From Chimonanthus salicifolius (Eukaryota; Streptophyta; Magnoliopsida; Laurales; Calycanthaceae): a DNA stretch of 64,000 nt. The first letter of the stretch is position 1. Each line of letters begins with the position of its first letter. A program made the translations under genes and the position numbers. The stretch lies in the NCBI GenBank assembly GCA_013350335.1, contig CM023542.1, positions 8,418,025 through 8,482,024 of the forward strand. Direction: 5' to 3'. The notes beneath the pieces were generated by a model that saw nothing but the letters and a program-made list of their open reading frames with translations, was not told the DNA's origin and did no database searches. This document shows positions 35,513 to 48,702 of this stretch, piece after piece.

Positions 35513-38270
35513 GTATTTTCATTTCTGAAAATTGATTAACAAAACTTTTAAAAACTAAAATTTGGAGTAATATAAATGTTTAAGCCGTTTAAACTTTATT
35601 CAAATTACAATAGATAAATTATATGTTTAAGATATTTAATTAGCACTAAAAAATATTTTTTATTTATTCTAGATAATATTTCAATAAAAATAAAAAACAA
35701 TAATGTAACTTTCCAATTACTAAAGACCTAGATTTTAAATAAAAATGTTCTACTAATTTTTGATGATTTTGTTCTAAAGCCCATTTTAAATATGAAATAG
35801 AACTCTAATAGTAGTGAAGCTAGATTAAATAATTAGAAGTTAATGGCTCAAAACTTAGAGTTAGTCATCTAGTTATGTATTATATTAAATATTTTTTTAT
35901 GAAAACGGCCACATTCTTTATTCTTTAAAGTGGAGAATAAAGTCTTTTAGAACAAAGGAATGACTCTCTGCTAAACCATCATTTTGATTTGAAGATAGAG
36001 ACTGTAAGAATAGTTTTAAATTTTATTAGATAAGACAATTTGATTGATCATTCAATCTAGAAGCTCTTGACCCATTCGACATAATTATCAAATTAATTTA
36101 AATTTTAAATCATGTTCAATCAATAATACATAATTCTATCAACATTCAAATATCTAAGTTCATAAACAAAACGAGTCTCATAAGATGAATTAAACATTTA
36201 ACTGTGGTAAAACTCCAGAATTATACACCATTACACCTCAATCCCTACAAAGCTTTTAGGAAAACTATTGAAGTTAAATATATTTTTTTTTTAATAAAAC
36301 CTCCAAAGATATGTAAAGAATTGGAAATTGACCCTTCCACAAAATTGCATTTTATTCATCGTCTCTCTACAACTAATTTTTTAGTTTTCCCCTGGTCCAC
36401 CTCTTAAAAATCTAAATTATAAATTAATTATTAAATAAAAAATATATATATATTTTTATCTTTTTAAATTTGTAAAACTATTGATCAAATGATAAGTATT
36501 TATTATAAAATCTATAAAGTTTATCACACTCATATCATTTGACTCATCTAATGGTGAGTTCAATAATTTCACAAAATCTTAAAAAATCATTTATGTAGAT
36601 TTACATTTAGAAATTAGTGAATAATTTAAACTTTTCGAGTTACTAGATAAGTGATTGAGTTGGGTCAACTCACAATTCAGTTCAAAACTTGACATAACCA
36701 GTTTGATTCTAATTAAGTGATCAAATTTCTTATTGAATTGAGTCATCTCAGTAGGTCGACGAAGAACTTAGTCCGTTGAAAAATTATGAAGCTAACAACT
36801 ATTGTGACGATGGAAAAATATCTAAGAATTTAATTTTCTATTTGAAATATTGTATATATCAATGGGATTTATGATGTTGAAATAGAGTTGTAGACTTGTA
36901 GTCATACTAACATGAATTCATCTTTAATAATCAGATTGTAATTGAACGTAATAAACAGTAATATAGCTATCAATTTCAATGTATCTTGATTGAATTGTTA
37001 TCAATTACTTTTGTTCTCAATATTTCACTCTAAACATACCAATTTTAGATTAATAGATCAAATAACTTAAATGATGGTAATTATATCGATGGTGATGATT
37101 TTGCTCTAAATATCTTTGTGTTTAATAAGATGATACTCTTAAATCATTAGATACTATATGGTTAAAAATATATTTTTTATTACCGTAAACTAAAGTAATC
37201 TCTTGCTAACTTAGCATGGTTCAAGCAGAATTCTCACTGCTGTATTTATTAATTTATCTTTTTCTATTACAGTAATTTCTAGTTTATCATCTTGTGTTTA
37301 TTTGTAAAATCATTTTGTGACGACAGCACAACATCACGTTTAGGTGGAATACCTTTCATTTTCGGTACCATCTTGTCCTTTTCAGTCATTGGATGGCATA
37401 ATTGCAATGGTCTGCGTCTAGACAACTTTTTTTACATTGGTCCACCAAATTCAAAATTGAAAAACATAACAATTAACAGTAAAAGAGGGTAGATAAATTA
37501 TGTGGTCTAGGTATTAATTCTTTAAGTAGTTTTTTAAACGTATGACAATCTTATGTTGCAATTTTTTTCCTTTCAATATTATTTTAATAATTTCTTTATT
37601 ATACTATCCCTTTTATTTATATAACTTATCTCTAGGAACCATAAACTCCCATGAGTGTCTGAGAAACCGTTTAAATTGTACATTAAAACCCACTAAATTC
37701 AAGTTTTTTAAGTAATTTGAATAGATATTATACAAATACGTCTATTAAACAGATATTATGCATATTAAATTTGTAAAAAGCGGATTAATCTGTGTATTTA
37801 TAAAATACATTTGAAAATCTTAACTTTCTATAATATTCTTAATAAAACATTTTTTGAAAATTTGACAGTTTACGTGTATAAATATACATAATAGGCATAG
37901 ATATCTAAAAAGGGCAATTTGAATTTAAAAATATAGAATTGAAAAATGAAATTAATAATAATAATAATGACGACAGAGAAACGTCTACTCTTGTTCTAAA
38001 TTGCCGGCTGAAGATGGTTGAGAAGTTGAGATGTGTGATTGGATGGTTGAGCAGCGAGCACTGCCCTTTCTATTTGAGCCGTCCGATTTATTTTTCAACT
38101 TGACTTGAGGATGGTACGACACGTTGGATGCTATTTCCTTTCTTATCATTGGTTCATTGGTTTGTTGTGTTGTCTGTTTGACTGAGTAACTCTATGATTC
38201 CAATTTCCACCCTTACAGCAACACGTGAATACTATCACTTGAAGGACGGACTACTGCTTAGTATTATTAT
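35513..38270. other. Spacer, nothing recognised
   Basis: Very AT-rich, many short frames without family features. Confidence 0.5.
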
Positions 38271-38277
38271 TAAACTG

Positions 38278-38545
38278 AAAGGAAGGTTCGACAGAATTTT
38301 TTTTTTCTTTTATAATATGAGTACTTTTATCTTATATTTAAAATGAGATTATAAATATATGAAAATTTCATAATCTATACAGTTCATACACTGATTAAAA
38401 CGATGACAATAACTCTACGAAGAATAGCTCAGAGGAAAGTTCAACCTACTTTCTTTTTAAAAAATAAATTATAATATAAATATTCTTACTTTATATTAGA
38501 GATAAGATTAATCTTAATATGTGTGAACTTCATAATCTACACACT
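38278..38545. repeat. Diverged tandem duplication of about 150 bp
   Basis: The words GGAAGGTTCGACAGA...TATAATATGAGTACTT...CATAATCTATACAG...CACTGATTA return about 150 bases later as GGAAAGTTCAACCTA...TATAATATAAATATTCTT...CATAATCTACACACTGATTG. Origin unknown. A TA microsatellite follows at 38549-38569. Confidence 0.5.
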
Positions 38546-38569
38546 GATTGATATATATATATATATATA

Positions 38570-41500
38570 TCTTCTCGTTTTACGAAACAGATGTCTTAAC
38601 TCTTGGCCATTACAATATTAAATCACCCTATGCTTATGTTAGAGAGACTATTTTAATGTTGTCTTCACACTCACCCAACAAACTTTACTTTAGGTGATGT
38701 AAGCAATAACTATTTATATTTACAAGTTACTACCATCGCATACTCTACGCTCTAATAAACTAATCTGAAAGAAAATATAATTCCTCACACTTAATACGTG
38801 ATCCTGCATTTTATTCCATGGAGTGAAAAGGATATGACATGTAGCAGCAGAGTCGTTGCACGAGTCTTCGTGGGCCGGGCCCACAGCAAAATAGATTTCA
38901 CAACGCTCATAAATCATAATAGAAAAGGTCTAAAGTCCAAACCCTTAAAAAACAAAGCAAATCCCCGAGTTTTCATCTTTTTTCGATTTCTTGTTTCTTC
39001 CTTCAGCAATCATTTCTTCGTTAACTTAGTTTTTCTACTCTATCAAACAAAATTATTCATAAAGAATAAGTATGTTTGAATTTTATACATGTTATTCAAG
39101 AGTGTCTCACATTGGAACGTGAAAAATCTAATGTCTATTGTTGTTTATATAAAAAGAATTCTTTTTTATTAAAATGAAAAATGAGTTGTCTTAATGAGGG
39201 GGTAAAAATCTTTCCCTTTTTCTCATTAAATGTTCTTATCTCTCAAATGATTTTTTTTTAAAAAAAAAGGAGAAAAATATCTTATTTCTATTGTTCTTGA
39301 TAAAAGAAAAAGAGAAATGTCTTCTTGAATTTTAGATTATTTAGGAGTTAAAATTTGATAAAAAAACTGAAAATGGCCATTCTTTAAGAGAAATTTAGCA
39401 GAAAAATTGTATACTTTATTTTCTATGTTTTTGGATTTTTGGGATTTTTTTTAAATATTTTAAAATTCTTAATTTTATAAATTTAAAAATCTATATAACC
39501 ACGAAATAATGAAAATGTTACATAGAAATGAATCTCATATTCTCTTTTTTTTTTTTTTTTACATTTTTTAGAATTTTTTTCAAAAATATAACTTAAATAA
39601 AAGAGAAAAATCGGCCAAACTGATACAGCCGTATCGATTTTGACTTCAGATGCACTCTAAGTCAGGCACTTTAAAGTTGGGTCAGGAAAAAATCCGTGGT
39701 TCCAGCCTCCATGCTTGAAAAGAAAATCAATACCCACACTAAAGTAGCCTGGTCTTGGCCGGCCGGCCGGTCCCTGACCTGCCCATTTTCAGCCACTCTT
39801 TGAAAGCTTGATAAGATTAGGATACTTTATTGAATTTTAAGTCAGTGAGAAACTGCTTTTTACATAATTTATATCCAAAAATTGTGAAAAAAAACCAGCT
39901 AAATACTTAACTCAATTCTAAAATAGAATATATTTTTCAGAATATTATGCTTTCTTTTCAAGGCCGCTTATATTTCCTCTTTCTGAACATATCACATCTT
40001 ATGACAATATTTTAAAAGTACTTGTCTCTCGAACTCCTCCTGCAACATTTTCCATTCAAGTTCGAGTCTTTTCGAGGGACGTCTATTAAGGCTGAAACCA
40101 TTCCGGCCAAGAACTGAGCATAAAGTGGTTTGTAAGTAAAATTAGTTTTGCTCAATTTTATTTTTTTTAACGATTGGATAAGATTCATTTAAAACTAGAA
40201 AAAACCCCGAAAAGCATACAAAAATGTGACGCCAGCCCCGACTAGCCCTGCGACAAAGGCACGCCAATTGAAAAATAAAGTCGCAATAATACAACACATG
40301 ACTCATTTCAAGACTTAATTACATTAATTTCAATATAATTTACAACTCTTTGAAGATAAATAACTTCAAATAAATGTACAACACAATTATCTTGAAGTCA
40401 TCCATGACTCGGCATCAACCTGCCTACTCCGTGAGTCAGTCTATCCTTTCCCTTGCTCGTACTTGAGAAATGTTACGTAGTGACCTTCACTAACCCACAT
40501 ATCACTAGCCTAGTAGAGATACAATAGCCATACAACATATTTCCAAAATCAGCACATACAAATTATCACGTAGTAATACAATATACCATTGTCCATTCTC
40601 GACGTATGGACACAAGACTGTAATAAAACATGTGATATGGCATAATGGTTTGCCAGACAGTCAAACCTACTGTCTAAAATATAACACATCATGTTCAACG
40701 TGTATATCTCACTTCTTAAATATATAACACATATATATCATCAAACCTCAAACCCTAAGCACTCGGTTATCAAATCAATCAACCGAACATACACTTAATG
40801 CGCTATAATCATAAGCCCTGAGAATCATATCCTTTCCACATAATACTCAGTAGTATAGAGTTAAAACTCCTCCATCTCTAAGCAAATCTCATACTTTAAT
40901 AACCTAAATGTTGACAAGCTGTGTTCGAACTCCAGCTCTAATTTGATGAATGGGACTCAAGCACTGCTACAACATTAATGTCAAGTATAAGCTAATCCAA
41001 CTAAGCCTTGGTTTTCTCATTTGCACCGGAGTTCCATTCTACATGTGCCAAAATAACACATGTTCCATTATAAATGAACCTTTTTTATTTTCATCTCAAA
41101 AAATCTCTATCCTCACTTCTCTCTAAATACGAAGGTATTAAATAAAACTCTTGGTGCACATAGCTTTCATAAACGAGGAGCATCTGATGACTATAAGACT
41201 TGAATCTGAAACTTTTGATTCCTGAATGAAAGTACATGCCAATTAATCTATCCCGTATAAAATACTAAACCATGAACCTTAATCAATAAATCATTACTAT
41301 ATTTTTATACTTTCATCTAATCTAAACTGAATGCTAAAAGAAATACGGTAGAAGAGCCCAAATCCTTCGTACTTTAGTGGTTTTTTATTAATTTTCTTCC
41401 CCTCGTCATTTGTTCTTCTGATTTTAGTAATTTAAGTAAATTATGATAATATTTTTTAAATACTGGACTTATTTAAGTTGTTGGCATGGGATCTCCCCCT

Positions 41501-42082
41501 AATTGGAATGAAACCAAAAACAAACTTATCAATGTGAAATGTAATTTTAAAAAGGGCATCCAGAAGTATGATAGTCTTTTCCCTTTAGCAAAATAAATTA
41601 AATATATCAACATATCTAAATAAGAAACATGTGTTCAAAACCAACAAAAGAATCTAGGTTTTGTCCGTTCGGATCCAGTTGGCTCTGTGACGATATTCTC
41701 GAATTTAAGATAAATATTAGTCTTCAATCTTCATGTTATCAGAAATATTAATTGCTATTTTAATTTATTTAGAATTGGTAGCATATGTGAAATAATCACA
41801 TGCACAAATGTGTGCGTCTATCATCCAACATATCTAGGTATAGGATTAATCAAATGGGTAGTGATGGATCCAATAGAAAGATCAGGTTTTTTTTTTTTAT
41901 ATAAAGGACCAACTAAAAATTATCTTAATTGAATTAATCAAATTCTATTTTTTAAAACATTTTCAAATTTGATTAATTTAAATAATTTGTAAATTTTATG
42001 CTCCATTTCCAAGTGTGTGGGACAACACAGTGCACATTAACACAGTGCACATTGTAGTTGAGTAATTCGATTTATATCAATT
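38570..42082. other. Spacer, nothing coding recognised
   Basis: No gene seen. At 39340-39645 TAGGAGTTAAAATTTG and ATCGGCCAAACTGATACAG...CGATTTTGAC suggest a badly decayed member of the ATCGGCCGAT hAT family, without a visible target duplication. At 39758-39771 there is a GGCCGGCCGGCCGG run. The stretch 40190-40860 has a more even base composition than its surroundings and may be internal retrotransposon sequence, but I could not tie it to a family. Confidence 0.4.
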
Positions 42083-42090
42083 ATAATTTG

Positions 42091-42389
42091 GGGTAGCCAT
42101 CCTCTCATGGGCATTTTATGTAATGAGACATGTGATTTAGGATATTGCCCATTTTACCCTTCCACTACCGTACAAAAGTATTTAAAAAAAAATTCAGTGA
42201 TCAGATTTCAGTGATCCGATTTGTTATCCTGTATGAAAAAACATCTCACTAAGATAAATTTCAATGAGTCGGTCAATGATCCGGAGAGCCGATTCTAAGA
42301 GTTCGGTGAGTCGGTTTGAAGGGCAAAATGGGCAATACAGTAAAACCCGTTTCAGGTTACACAAAACTTCCGTGGGAGAATTGCTACCC
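42091..42389. mobile_element. hAT MITE, GGGTAGC family, copy 1 (299 bp)
   Basis: Perfect 8-bp duplications ATAATTTG (42083-42090 and 42390-42397). The inverted ends are imperfect but long, about 70 bases: GGGTAGCCATCCTCTCATGG on the left, the complement of CCGTGGGAGAATTGCTACCC on the right, and inner TTGCCCATTTT.CCCTTC on both. The interior contains CAGTGATC.GAT words. It lies about 500 bases upstream of the NAC TATA box, so it is part of that promoter region. Confidence 0.85.
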
Positions 42390-42882
42390 ATAATTTGAGA
42401 TGCCGACTATTTTATAATCTAAAATGCAAAATTATTAGTTGGTTTAAATCCAAAAACGTGTATCTTAATATTTAAGCATCGATCGTTTTTGTCCAAGTTC
42501 CCACTTGAATATTTGCCTTAGTCTTCCACTATTCCCCTTGTATTTATCAAATCCACGGTCATGAATGGACAAGGAGAAAAGCTACAAATATCTTCTATAA
42601 AGTTCCAAACATAGAAATTCTAGTCAAATATGATGCTTCTCCATTGGAAATACTCCAATCTACTTTCTCACCTTTGTAACAATTTTCAAGCCCCTGCGTC
42701 ACATGTTCTTTTATAGGCAGGCCCATTGCCACACTTTCAGCCCTGCAAAATCTACTGCTATACTTCCCTCGTTTCATCAAGTCTTCGCAAGAGAAGCAAA
42801 TAAAGAGACCCCGGTAAAGACATTTTTGCCCAAAAACCCCAAGAAATTCAAACATTTGACTTGACCATGTCATCCCCTTGCA

Positions 42883-42890
42883 TTTATATA
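42883..42890 (+). promoter_or_regulatory. TATA box of the NAC gene
   Basis: TTTATATA lies about 115 bases before the start codon. A transcript starting about 30 bases later would begin within the first of the tandem repeats that follow. Confidence 0.5.
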
Positions 42891-42894
42891 CTAA

Positions 42895-43001
42895 GCATCA
42901 TTCAGTCACTTATGCATCCATACTTTCCTTATGCATCATTCAGTCACTTATGCATCCATACTTTCCTTATGCATAAGAGAAGCATAAGAGAAGCATAAGA
43001 G
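42895..43001 (+). repeat. Tandem repeats in the NAC promoter/leader
   Basis: A 38-bp unit beginning GCATCATTCAGTCACTTATG occurs twice without a mismatch (42895-42932 and 42933-42970). An 11-bp unit, GCATAAGAGAA, follows about three times (42971-43001). The repeats lie between the TATA box and the start codon. They contain ATGs that open short upstream frames (42912, 28 codons, and 42931, 18 codons), both closing before the NAC start. Confidence 0.9.
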
Positions 43002-43005
43002 ATAG

Positions 43006-45285
43006 ATGAGGAGGGAGGAACAGATGGACAGTGAGAAGATGAGTAACTCCTTTGATAAAAACGACGACGACGTGCTGCTTCCCGGCTTCCGGTTCCATCC
43101 GACAGATGAAGAGCTCGTCGGTTTCTATCTTCGGCGTAAGGTCGAGAAGAAGCCTCTTAGCATAGAAATCATCAAACAGATAGATATCTATAAATATGAT
43201 CCATGGGATCTTCCAAGTAAGTTGGTATCCTCAATCTTCCAAGTTATGGGTATTCACTATTCCGTGAAGGCTAGCGACTTCACGTCTAGTTCAAAAAATT
43301 ATCCAGTTCTCTCTTTCAAATATGGACCAGATTTACATTATTACCATAGTAAACTTCAGCAGTTTTTCCACTGATTGAATCCATGAAACCTAAAGTAAAA
43401 AAAAGAATTATGTAGATTTTTTTTACACCTTCCTTCGACAAGGTGATTGTGCAGTACAATCAGAATGCTTAAACTCAATCACAGGTAATATTATTTTCTC
43501 ATATTAAAAATTTAAAAAGATCAATTACTTTGATGCCGAAGATTCTTGAAGTTATTATTCATAATTTAACTTTATTAGTTAATCTTCATAGAATTATTCG
43601 ACATAGCGTAATTAGGGTCCCTCCTTTAATTGTTTATGTGAAGAAGTTCTAATGGGGGATTTGTTTTTTTTTTTTTTTTCTTGGTGGCGGTAGGGGTATT
43701 TTGGTAAAACAAAGTAATGCACGGCAATAGCGTAAATAGTGGACTTTAAACTATTATTCCCGTTTAGACGTTGTTTTCGGCTTTGGTCAAAGTATTCTGA
43801 CATGGCGGCTGTGTGAAGGACCTGCCAATGGAATTTTTTACGAAATCTGCCACGCTTGGTTTAATATGGATAAAATGGTCTAAAGTGTACTTAGTCACTT
43901 GTATAATGTTGTACTATGCAATGCATGCTTATGGCATGGGCATTTTTCTAAATTTTTAATGGAGAGTGTTGGATGCCATCATCAAATTCATAATTTAGCG
44001 AAGTTGAATGTAAAATCAATTTGATAAATGATCACTCCAAAAGTCAATGTGGGTAAGTGGGACTATCAATAATTAATTATGGAATTTATCTAATACAAGG
44101 TATGGATGTGGAAGGGGCATGTAATAAGGAGGGTTAGGTGAGCCCATGTGAAGTCCTCTATATATCTTCGAAACAGTTGACTCTTCAATGGCCACCACGT
44201 TTGAAGGGCTAAGATGACACAATCCAATTTAGGAAAATCAAACCATTTTGATTGTTTTTTTTTTTTTTTGCCGTGTATGGCATGTAAAGAATCATATTGG
44301 AATCACCCAATTTAGATTTTGATTGTTTCTATATTTGTTTAAATAAAAGGCACTAACTTCATTTGTGGTTGATGTTGCAGAGTTGAGCACGGTGGGAGAC
44401 AAGGAGTCGTACTTCTTTTGCCTCAGAGGGAGAAAGTACAAGAACAGCATACGGCCCAATAGAGTTACCGGGTCTGGATTTTGGAAGGCCACAGGCATTG
44501 ATAGGCCCATATATTCTGCTTCAGAGAAATCTACTGACTGCATTGGCCTCAAGAAATCACTAGTTTACTACGTCGGAAGTGCTGGAAAAGGCACCAAAAC
44601 TGATTGGATGATGCATGAATTTCGCCTCCCCACTGGTGTCAAGAATTCCAATCTCCTAAATGGCAAGAACACTCAAGAAGCAGTAAGAAATCGTCTTTGT
44701 TTCACCTTTCTTCCACATTATCAAACCCATTGCATAAAACTAGAGATAGTCCTCAAAATCTAAAATAATCATTCATGTAATATATGATTTTGAAAATTAT
44801 TTTTATATTGGATGGTCATCTTTAAGTTGTTTCTCAAGTTTCAAAGTGCTAATCAACCGTTTCTTTTATTGGGCTGGCAGGAGATTTGGACGATTTGCCG
44901 AATATTGAAGAGAACTGTTTCATATCGGAAATTTGTGCCGGATTGGAGTAGTTCTTCAGTGAAACAAAACCCAACTGATGCAAATTCAAAAACATGCAGC
45001 TATGAGTCTGATGATAGAGAAAAATACCATTGTTTTAAAATCTCCACGAGCCAACATATTGAGAAGCCGCCGCCTGTTGGGAGTCATATTGAAGAGATGA
45101 ACCAGCTAATTTCTGACCAGTATAGCTCGATAATTCGAACTCCTTCAACAGAACTTCTTTCAGGATTTCCAAATTCGAACAGCACTGGATTCTTCAAAGA
45201 AGGCACCTGGGATGAGCTTGGGGCGCTTGTAGAGTTTGCAGTCGATCCATCCCTTGTATATGGTGTAGGTTCTACTTGTTTTTAG
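43006..45285 (+). CDS. NAC transcription factor, JUB1/NAC042-like, 3 exons
   Basis: Exons 43006-43216, 44381-44682 and 44881-45285 join in frame to 918 nt (305 aa); intron 1 is 1164 bp, intron 2 198 bp. NAC proteins are plant DNA-binding regulators that act in the nucleus as dimers. The five NAC subdomains are visible: [19 protein letters not shown] (25-42), B with [16 protein letters not shown] (55-70), C with [24 protein letters not shown] (86-109), D with [16 protein letters not shown] (139-154) and [10 protein letters not shown] (173-181). The first two intron positions are those usual for NAC genes. [16 protein letters not shown], the [16 protein letters not shown] block and the C-terminal WDELG motif match the JUNGBRUNNEN1/NAC042 branch, which is known for stress and ageing responses. 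The same role here is inference. The C-terminal activation region (182-305) is Ser/Asn-rich. A second ATG at 43024 could also serve as start. There are no disabling changes. Confidence 0.9.
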
Positions 45286-47259
45286 CTTCTACTTATTTTT
45301 GATAGATGATATAGAGTCTACTACTTTTCCCCTATAATTTCATGTATGAGATATACAAGAAGGCTGATCCAGATGGTTTCATCAAAACTTTAGACTCATT
45401 TTTGTGTAGTGGTAACCGGTGCAATGATCCAGTGTCACCCTAAAATAAATATGAGGCCATTGTTATCCTTAAAAGCAATTTTTTTACAGCCGAAGATGTC
45501 GTATATGTGCATATGTAGAGATCATAACTACAATTCAATGGTGAATATATTTATGATCTTAGCATATGTTAGGGCTATTTTTATTTCAATGGATCCAAAT
45601 ATCTTCTTCATTGATGGGTATGCCTCAAGTGGTGATTTGCATTCATATACCAAGGATGATACACAAGCCAAGTTAAGAATGACAAGTGTGCGGCTCATGC
45701 ACTTTTTTGGTAGTAGAATAGTTTAAGTTTTAAATGTCTATTGACATTTAAAAATTTGATCAATATTTATAGAGATTTATCAAAAAAAAAAGCCTAAAAC
45801 TGATATTTTAGAAAATTTAGTTAAAATTTTAAAAATTTCAACCAAAATTTTGGTAATACCGGTGATGGGATCCATCATTAGCAAGCATATTGAGAGTCAT
45901 GATGAACAAAGCAAACTTAGCAATTCCATTGATTTGGAGATCGTGCAGTCATCTTTAGAGAATTAGACAAAAAAGATGATTACAAGAATCTTTTCGATAA
46001 ATTAGCTCCTAACTTTAGTGTTTGGAAAGCTCACCTAAATATGACAAGAAGATCAGTTCTTGTAAATTTAAGTCATGTTTGTTATCTAGAACCATTGAGA
46101 ATAATAATTCTTGTTGTTTTGTCCTGTTTTCGGTTTCTATATCTCTCGTGCTTTTTATCCTATTATTATATGAACCATTTAAAAGAAAAAATAAAAATAA
46201 TTCTGAGATTTTTTTTGTGTTTGATAAAAAAATGATTTTGAAAAAGTTATTCAAAAAGTATTCTGATTTTTATTTTTTTGTGCCCCTCGTTTTTATGAAA
46301 AGGCAACGAGAATCATTCTCAGTCAATTATGAATGGACTACCAAATATGTCCTGTTGTTCCAACACTTACTCATGAAATGACATTTGTCCGTTTCTAGTC
46401 TCAATTTTAAACCAAATTACAAGATGGAGACGGAAAATCCTATGAAAAAAGAACCATGAACAATGAGGACTGGATCTAATTAATTCTGATACTGTAACAA
46501 AACCCAAAAGTAAAGGAAAAAAATAATTTCAAGGCCACAATGTTGCTATCTTACGAGCCTTACATGGGAAATTCTTGAAAATGAAGGAAAATTCTGGGTT
46601 GGATACCTAGAAAAGAAATATTCTAAAGGAAATCAACTTATTGGTGCAAAGAGGGAATTCATCTGCCCTTCGGAAAAACATATTTAAATGCAAAGAAATA
46701 ATTAAAGAAGATATTGTTTGAAATGGTGGATTAGATGAGGGAAGAAGAATGGTTGCTCTCCTTCCTGGCCTCTTCACTGCTTCATCTTCTTTTAAATCAT
46801 GTTACGTTACCGTTTGTGTTTGTTGATGCATATTGGTGACTGTAAATTTGTAATTAGTCACTTTCTTACTGTAGGCCTCGAGCCTAAACTCATGAGCTTC
46901 ATTCTCGTTTTGCTGCTTTAATATGATATTCTTAATTTTAAAAAGATTAAATAATTTTAATTATGATAATTAGTTAAAAGTTGATATTCACTTTGATATT
47001 TTTGTTCTTAATAAAATGGAAAGACCAGCATGATAAGTGTGTCTGGTAATGTTTCTCGATCATTAAAATTTAGAATGTTCCATGTTGTATATCCATTGCC
47101 TCAACCTTTACAGTTGGTCAATTCATTTTAATTGCCATAAGATATGAAGTTTTACATGTAACCTATTCATAGATTTTATTAGATTATTAGGTTACATTGT
47201 ATGACAACAAAGGTAAATAGAGCTAATGTTTTCATTTCCTATTTTCTATCACTAAGAAG
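45286..47259. other. 3' flank of the NAC gene and spacer
   Basis: The 3' untranslated region probably ends within the first 500 bases. I recognise no protein in the rest, including the open frames near 45409 and 46022, which are AT-rich and lack family features. Confidence 0.45.
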
Positions 47260-47500
47260 AAGGTGCAAAGAATCAAAATGCCCACAGCCTGAGCCAGACA
47301 AATCCAAAAAATCATGTGCAACTAAAGAGGGCAGAGACCCGCCGCAACTACAGGTTAGAAAACACACCAAAACCAAAAAAGACAGAATTGAAGTGTGAAA
47401 GGTGTTAGCCCAAACTTGCAGTCTCCGTAAGAAAGGATTAGACTTGGTGGTGACAAACCAGTTAGTAGCTTGAAGCCTGAAAGAGAGATTGTGCACAGCC
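47260..47500 (-). mobile_element. LINE-like relic related to 11256-11637
   Basis: It contains ATGCCCACAGCCTGAGCCAGACA, nearly the same text as in the LINE tail at about 11320. Both lie in the same orientation relative to a T-rich left side. Only this core aligns by eye; the remainder has decayed. Confidence 0.4.
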
Positions 47501-47823
47501 TGATCATGGATCCTTAACCGTCAGCAACAAAAAAAGGGCTTAGAGATAGCCATTAAATGGTTCTTCTTCAGTGGGCACCACTGATTTTAATAGAATGGAA
47601 ATTCAAAGAAAGAAGAACACTTCGTTTTATTCAAGGAATGGAATGAAACAATTAATAAATGACATATTTAGATTTTATTGAAATCATGGTCAAGATAAGT
47701 GAGCAAAAAGTGAACAAAGGCTAAATCTTCAATATAGAAATTTATAAGTATACATTCCCTCAAAAGTTCAAGAAACGGCAGTGGAATACTTTGACCTTAT
47801 ATCGGTGGATTGAATATTTATTA

Positions 47824-47963
47824 CTCTATCTATCTCAAATTAGTTGTTTTATATGGATTTTGAAATTGTTCTAAAATAGTTGTCATAGTTAGTATATAGT
47901 GTGTTGAAAATAGATGAAGTCACAAGTATTTCAAATGAGAGAAGTAAAATGGGACGAAACAAG
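47824..47963. mobile_element. Stowaway-like (Tc1/mariner) MITE relic, 140 bp
   Basis: Flanked by TA on each side. The left end CTCTATCTATCTCAAATTAGTTG and the complement of the right end (CTTGTTTCGTCCCATTTTACTT) both resemble the CTCCCTCCGTCCCAAATTA terminus of plant Stowaway elements. Decayed; no coding capacity. Confidence 0.5.
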
Positions 47964-48544
47964 TACAATACTATAAAATAATGGTGTGCCTACAACGCTT
48001 AGTACATTAAAATAGAAAATTTTAATGGATTAAAGTTAAATTTATAATCCTTTAAATAATTTTAGCAAAAAAATGTTCTATTACAATCACAATCATCCTA
48101 ATAGTTATATTAAATACGCAAAGAAAATAAATTTGTGAGACACAAATCAAAAGTTGAGGCTGACAGGAAGAAAGAGGAAGCTCAAACTCGTGTTCCCTCT
48201 TCTACAAGATTCCATTCACATTGGCTTTCACATGTCGGCAAAATGTGTTAAAGAAGTAAGTCTAAAAGCTTGAGAGGCCCATGTCTAAAATAGTACATCC
48301 TGAGATCGAATTCAAGATGAAAATTATTGTTTGAGAAAGGGGTAAAGGAAGATTGACCGCAGTTTAGTTGGAGCAGATAGGATTGATTGTAAAACACAAG
48401 GGCCGTGCACGAGAAACCTTAAGTTCTGAGAGATACAAATCTTCCTATACTTCTATTTTTTAGGGAATCTCTCTCTTCTTTTTCAAAATTTGCTTATAAT
48501 TTATATATTATTAAATATTCAGATTAAAATCGCAATTTCTTAAT

Positions 48545-48702
48545 TACAATAACTTCACACTCAATTGGTTGCCTCCCGCCTTAGAAAGTGAGAAGTTGTG
48601 AGTTCGAGCCCCCATAGCCTAATATTGGTGTACTTTTGGACTCATGCATAGAGATTTTAGTAAAACTGTGTTTGAATTTTCCATACATTAATCCAAAAAA
48701 AA
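48545..48702 (+). mobile_element. tRNA-derived SINE, copy 2
   Basis: Same family as the copy at 5461-5638 but on the other strand: ACTCAATTGGTTGCCTCC (degenerate A box region), GTGAGTTCGAGCCCCCATAGC (B box) and a short A-rich tail ending at 48702. The shared core runs through the B box and on into CCTAATATTGGTGTAC. More decayed than copy 1. Confidence 0.65.

Noticed and set aside
42595..42873. 92-codon minus-strand ORF upstream of the NAC gene
   Set aside because: No family features and it lies in the NAC promoter region; likely chance.
43217..43374. Read-through of NAC exon 1 into the following bases
   Set aside because: It would destroy the NAC domain; the GTAAGT donor at 43217 and the acceptor at 44380 restore subdomains C to E in frame.
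46022..46381. 119-codon AT-rich ORF after the NAC gene
   Set aside because: Low-complexity composition with Lys/Phe/Ile runs, no family features, overlapping frames on both strands.
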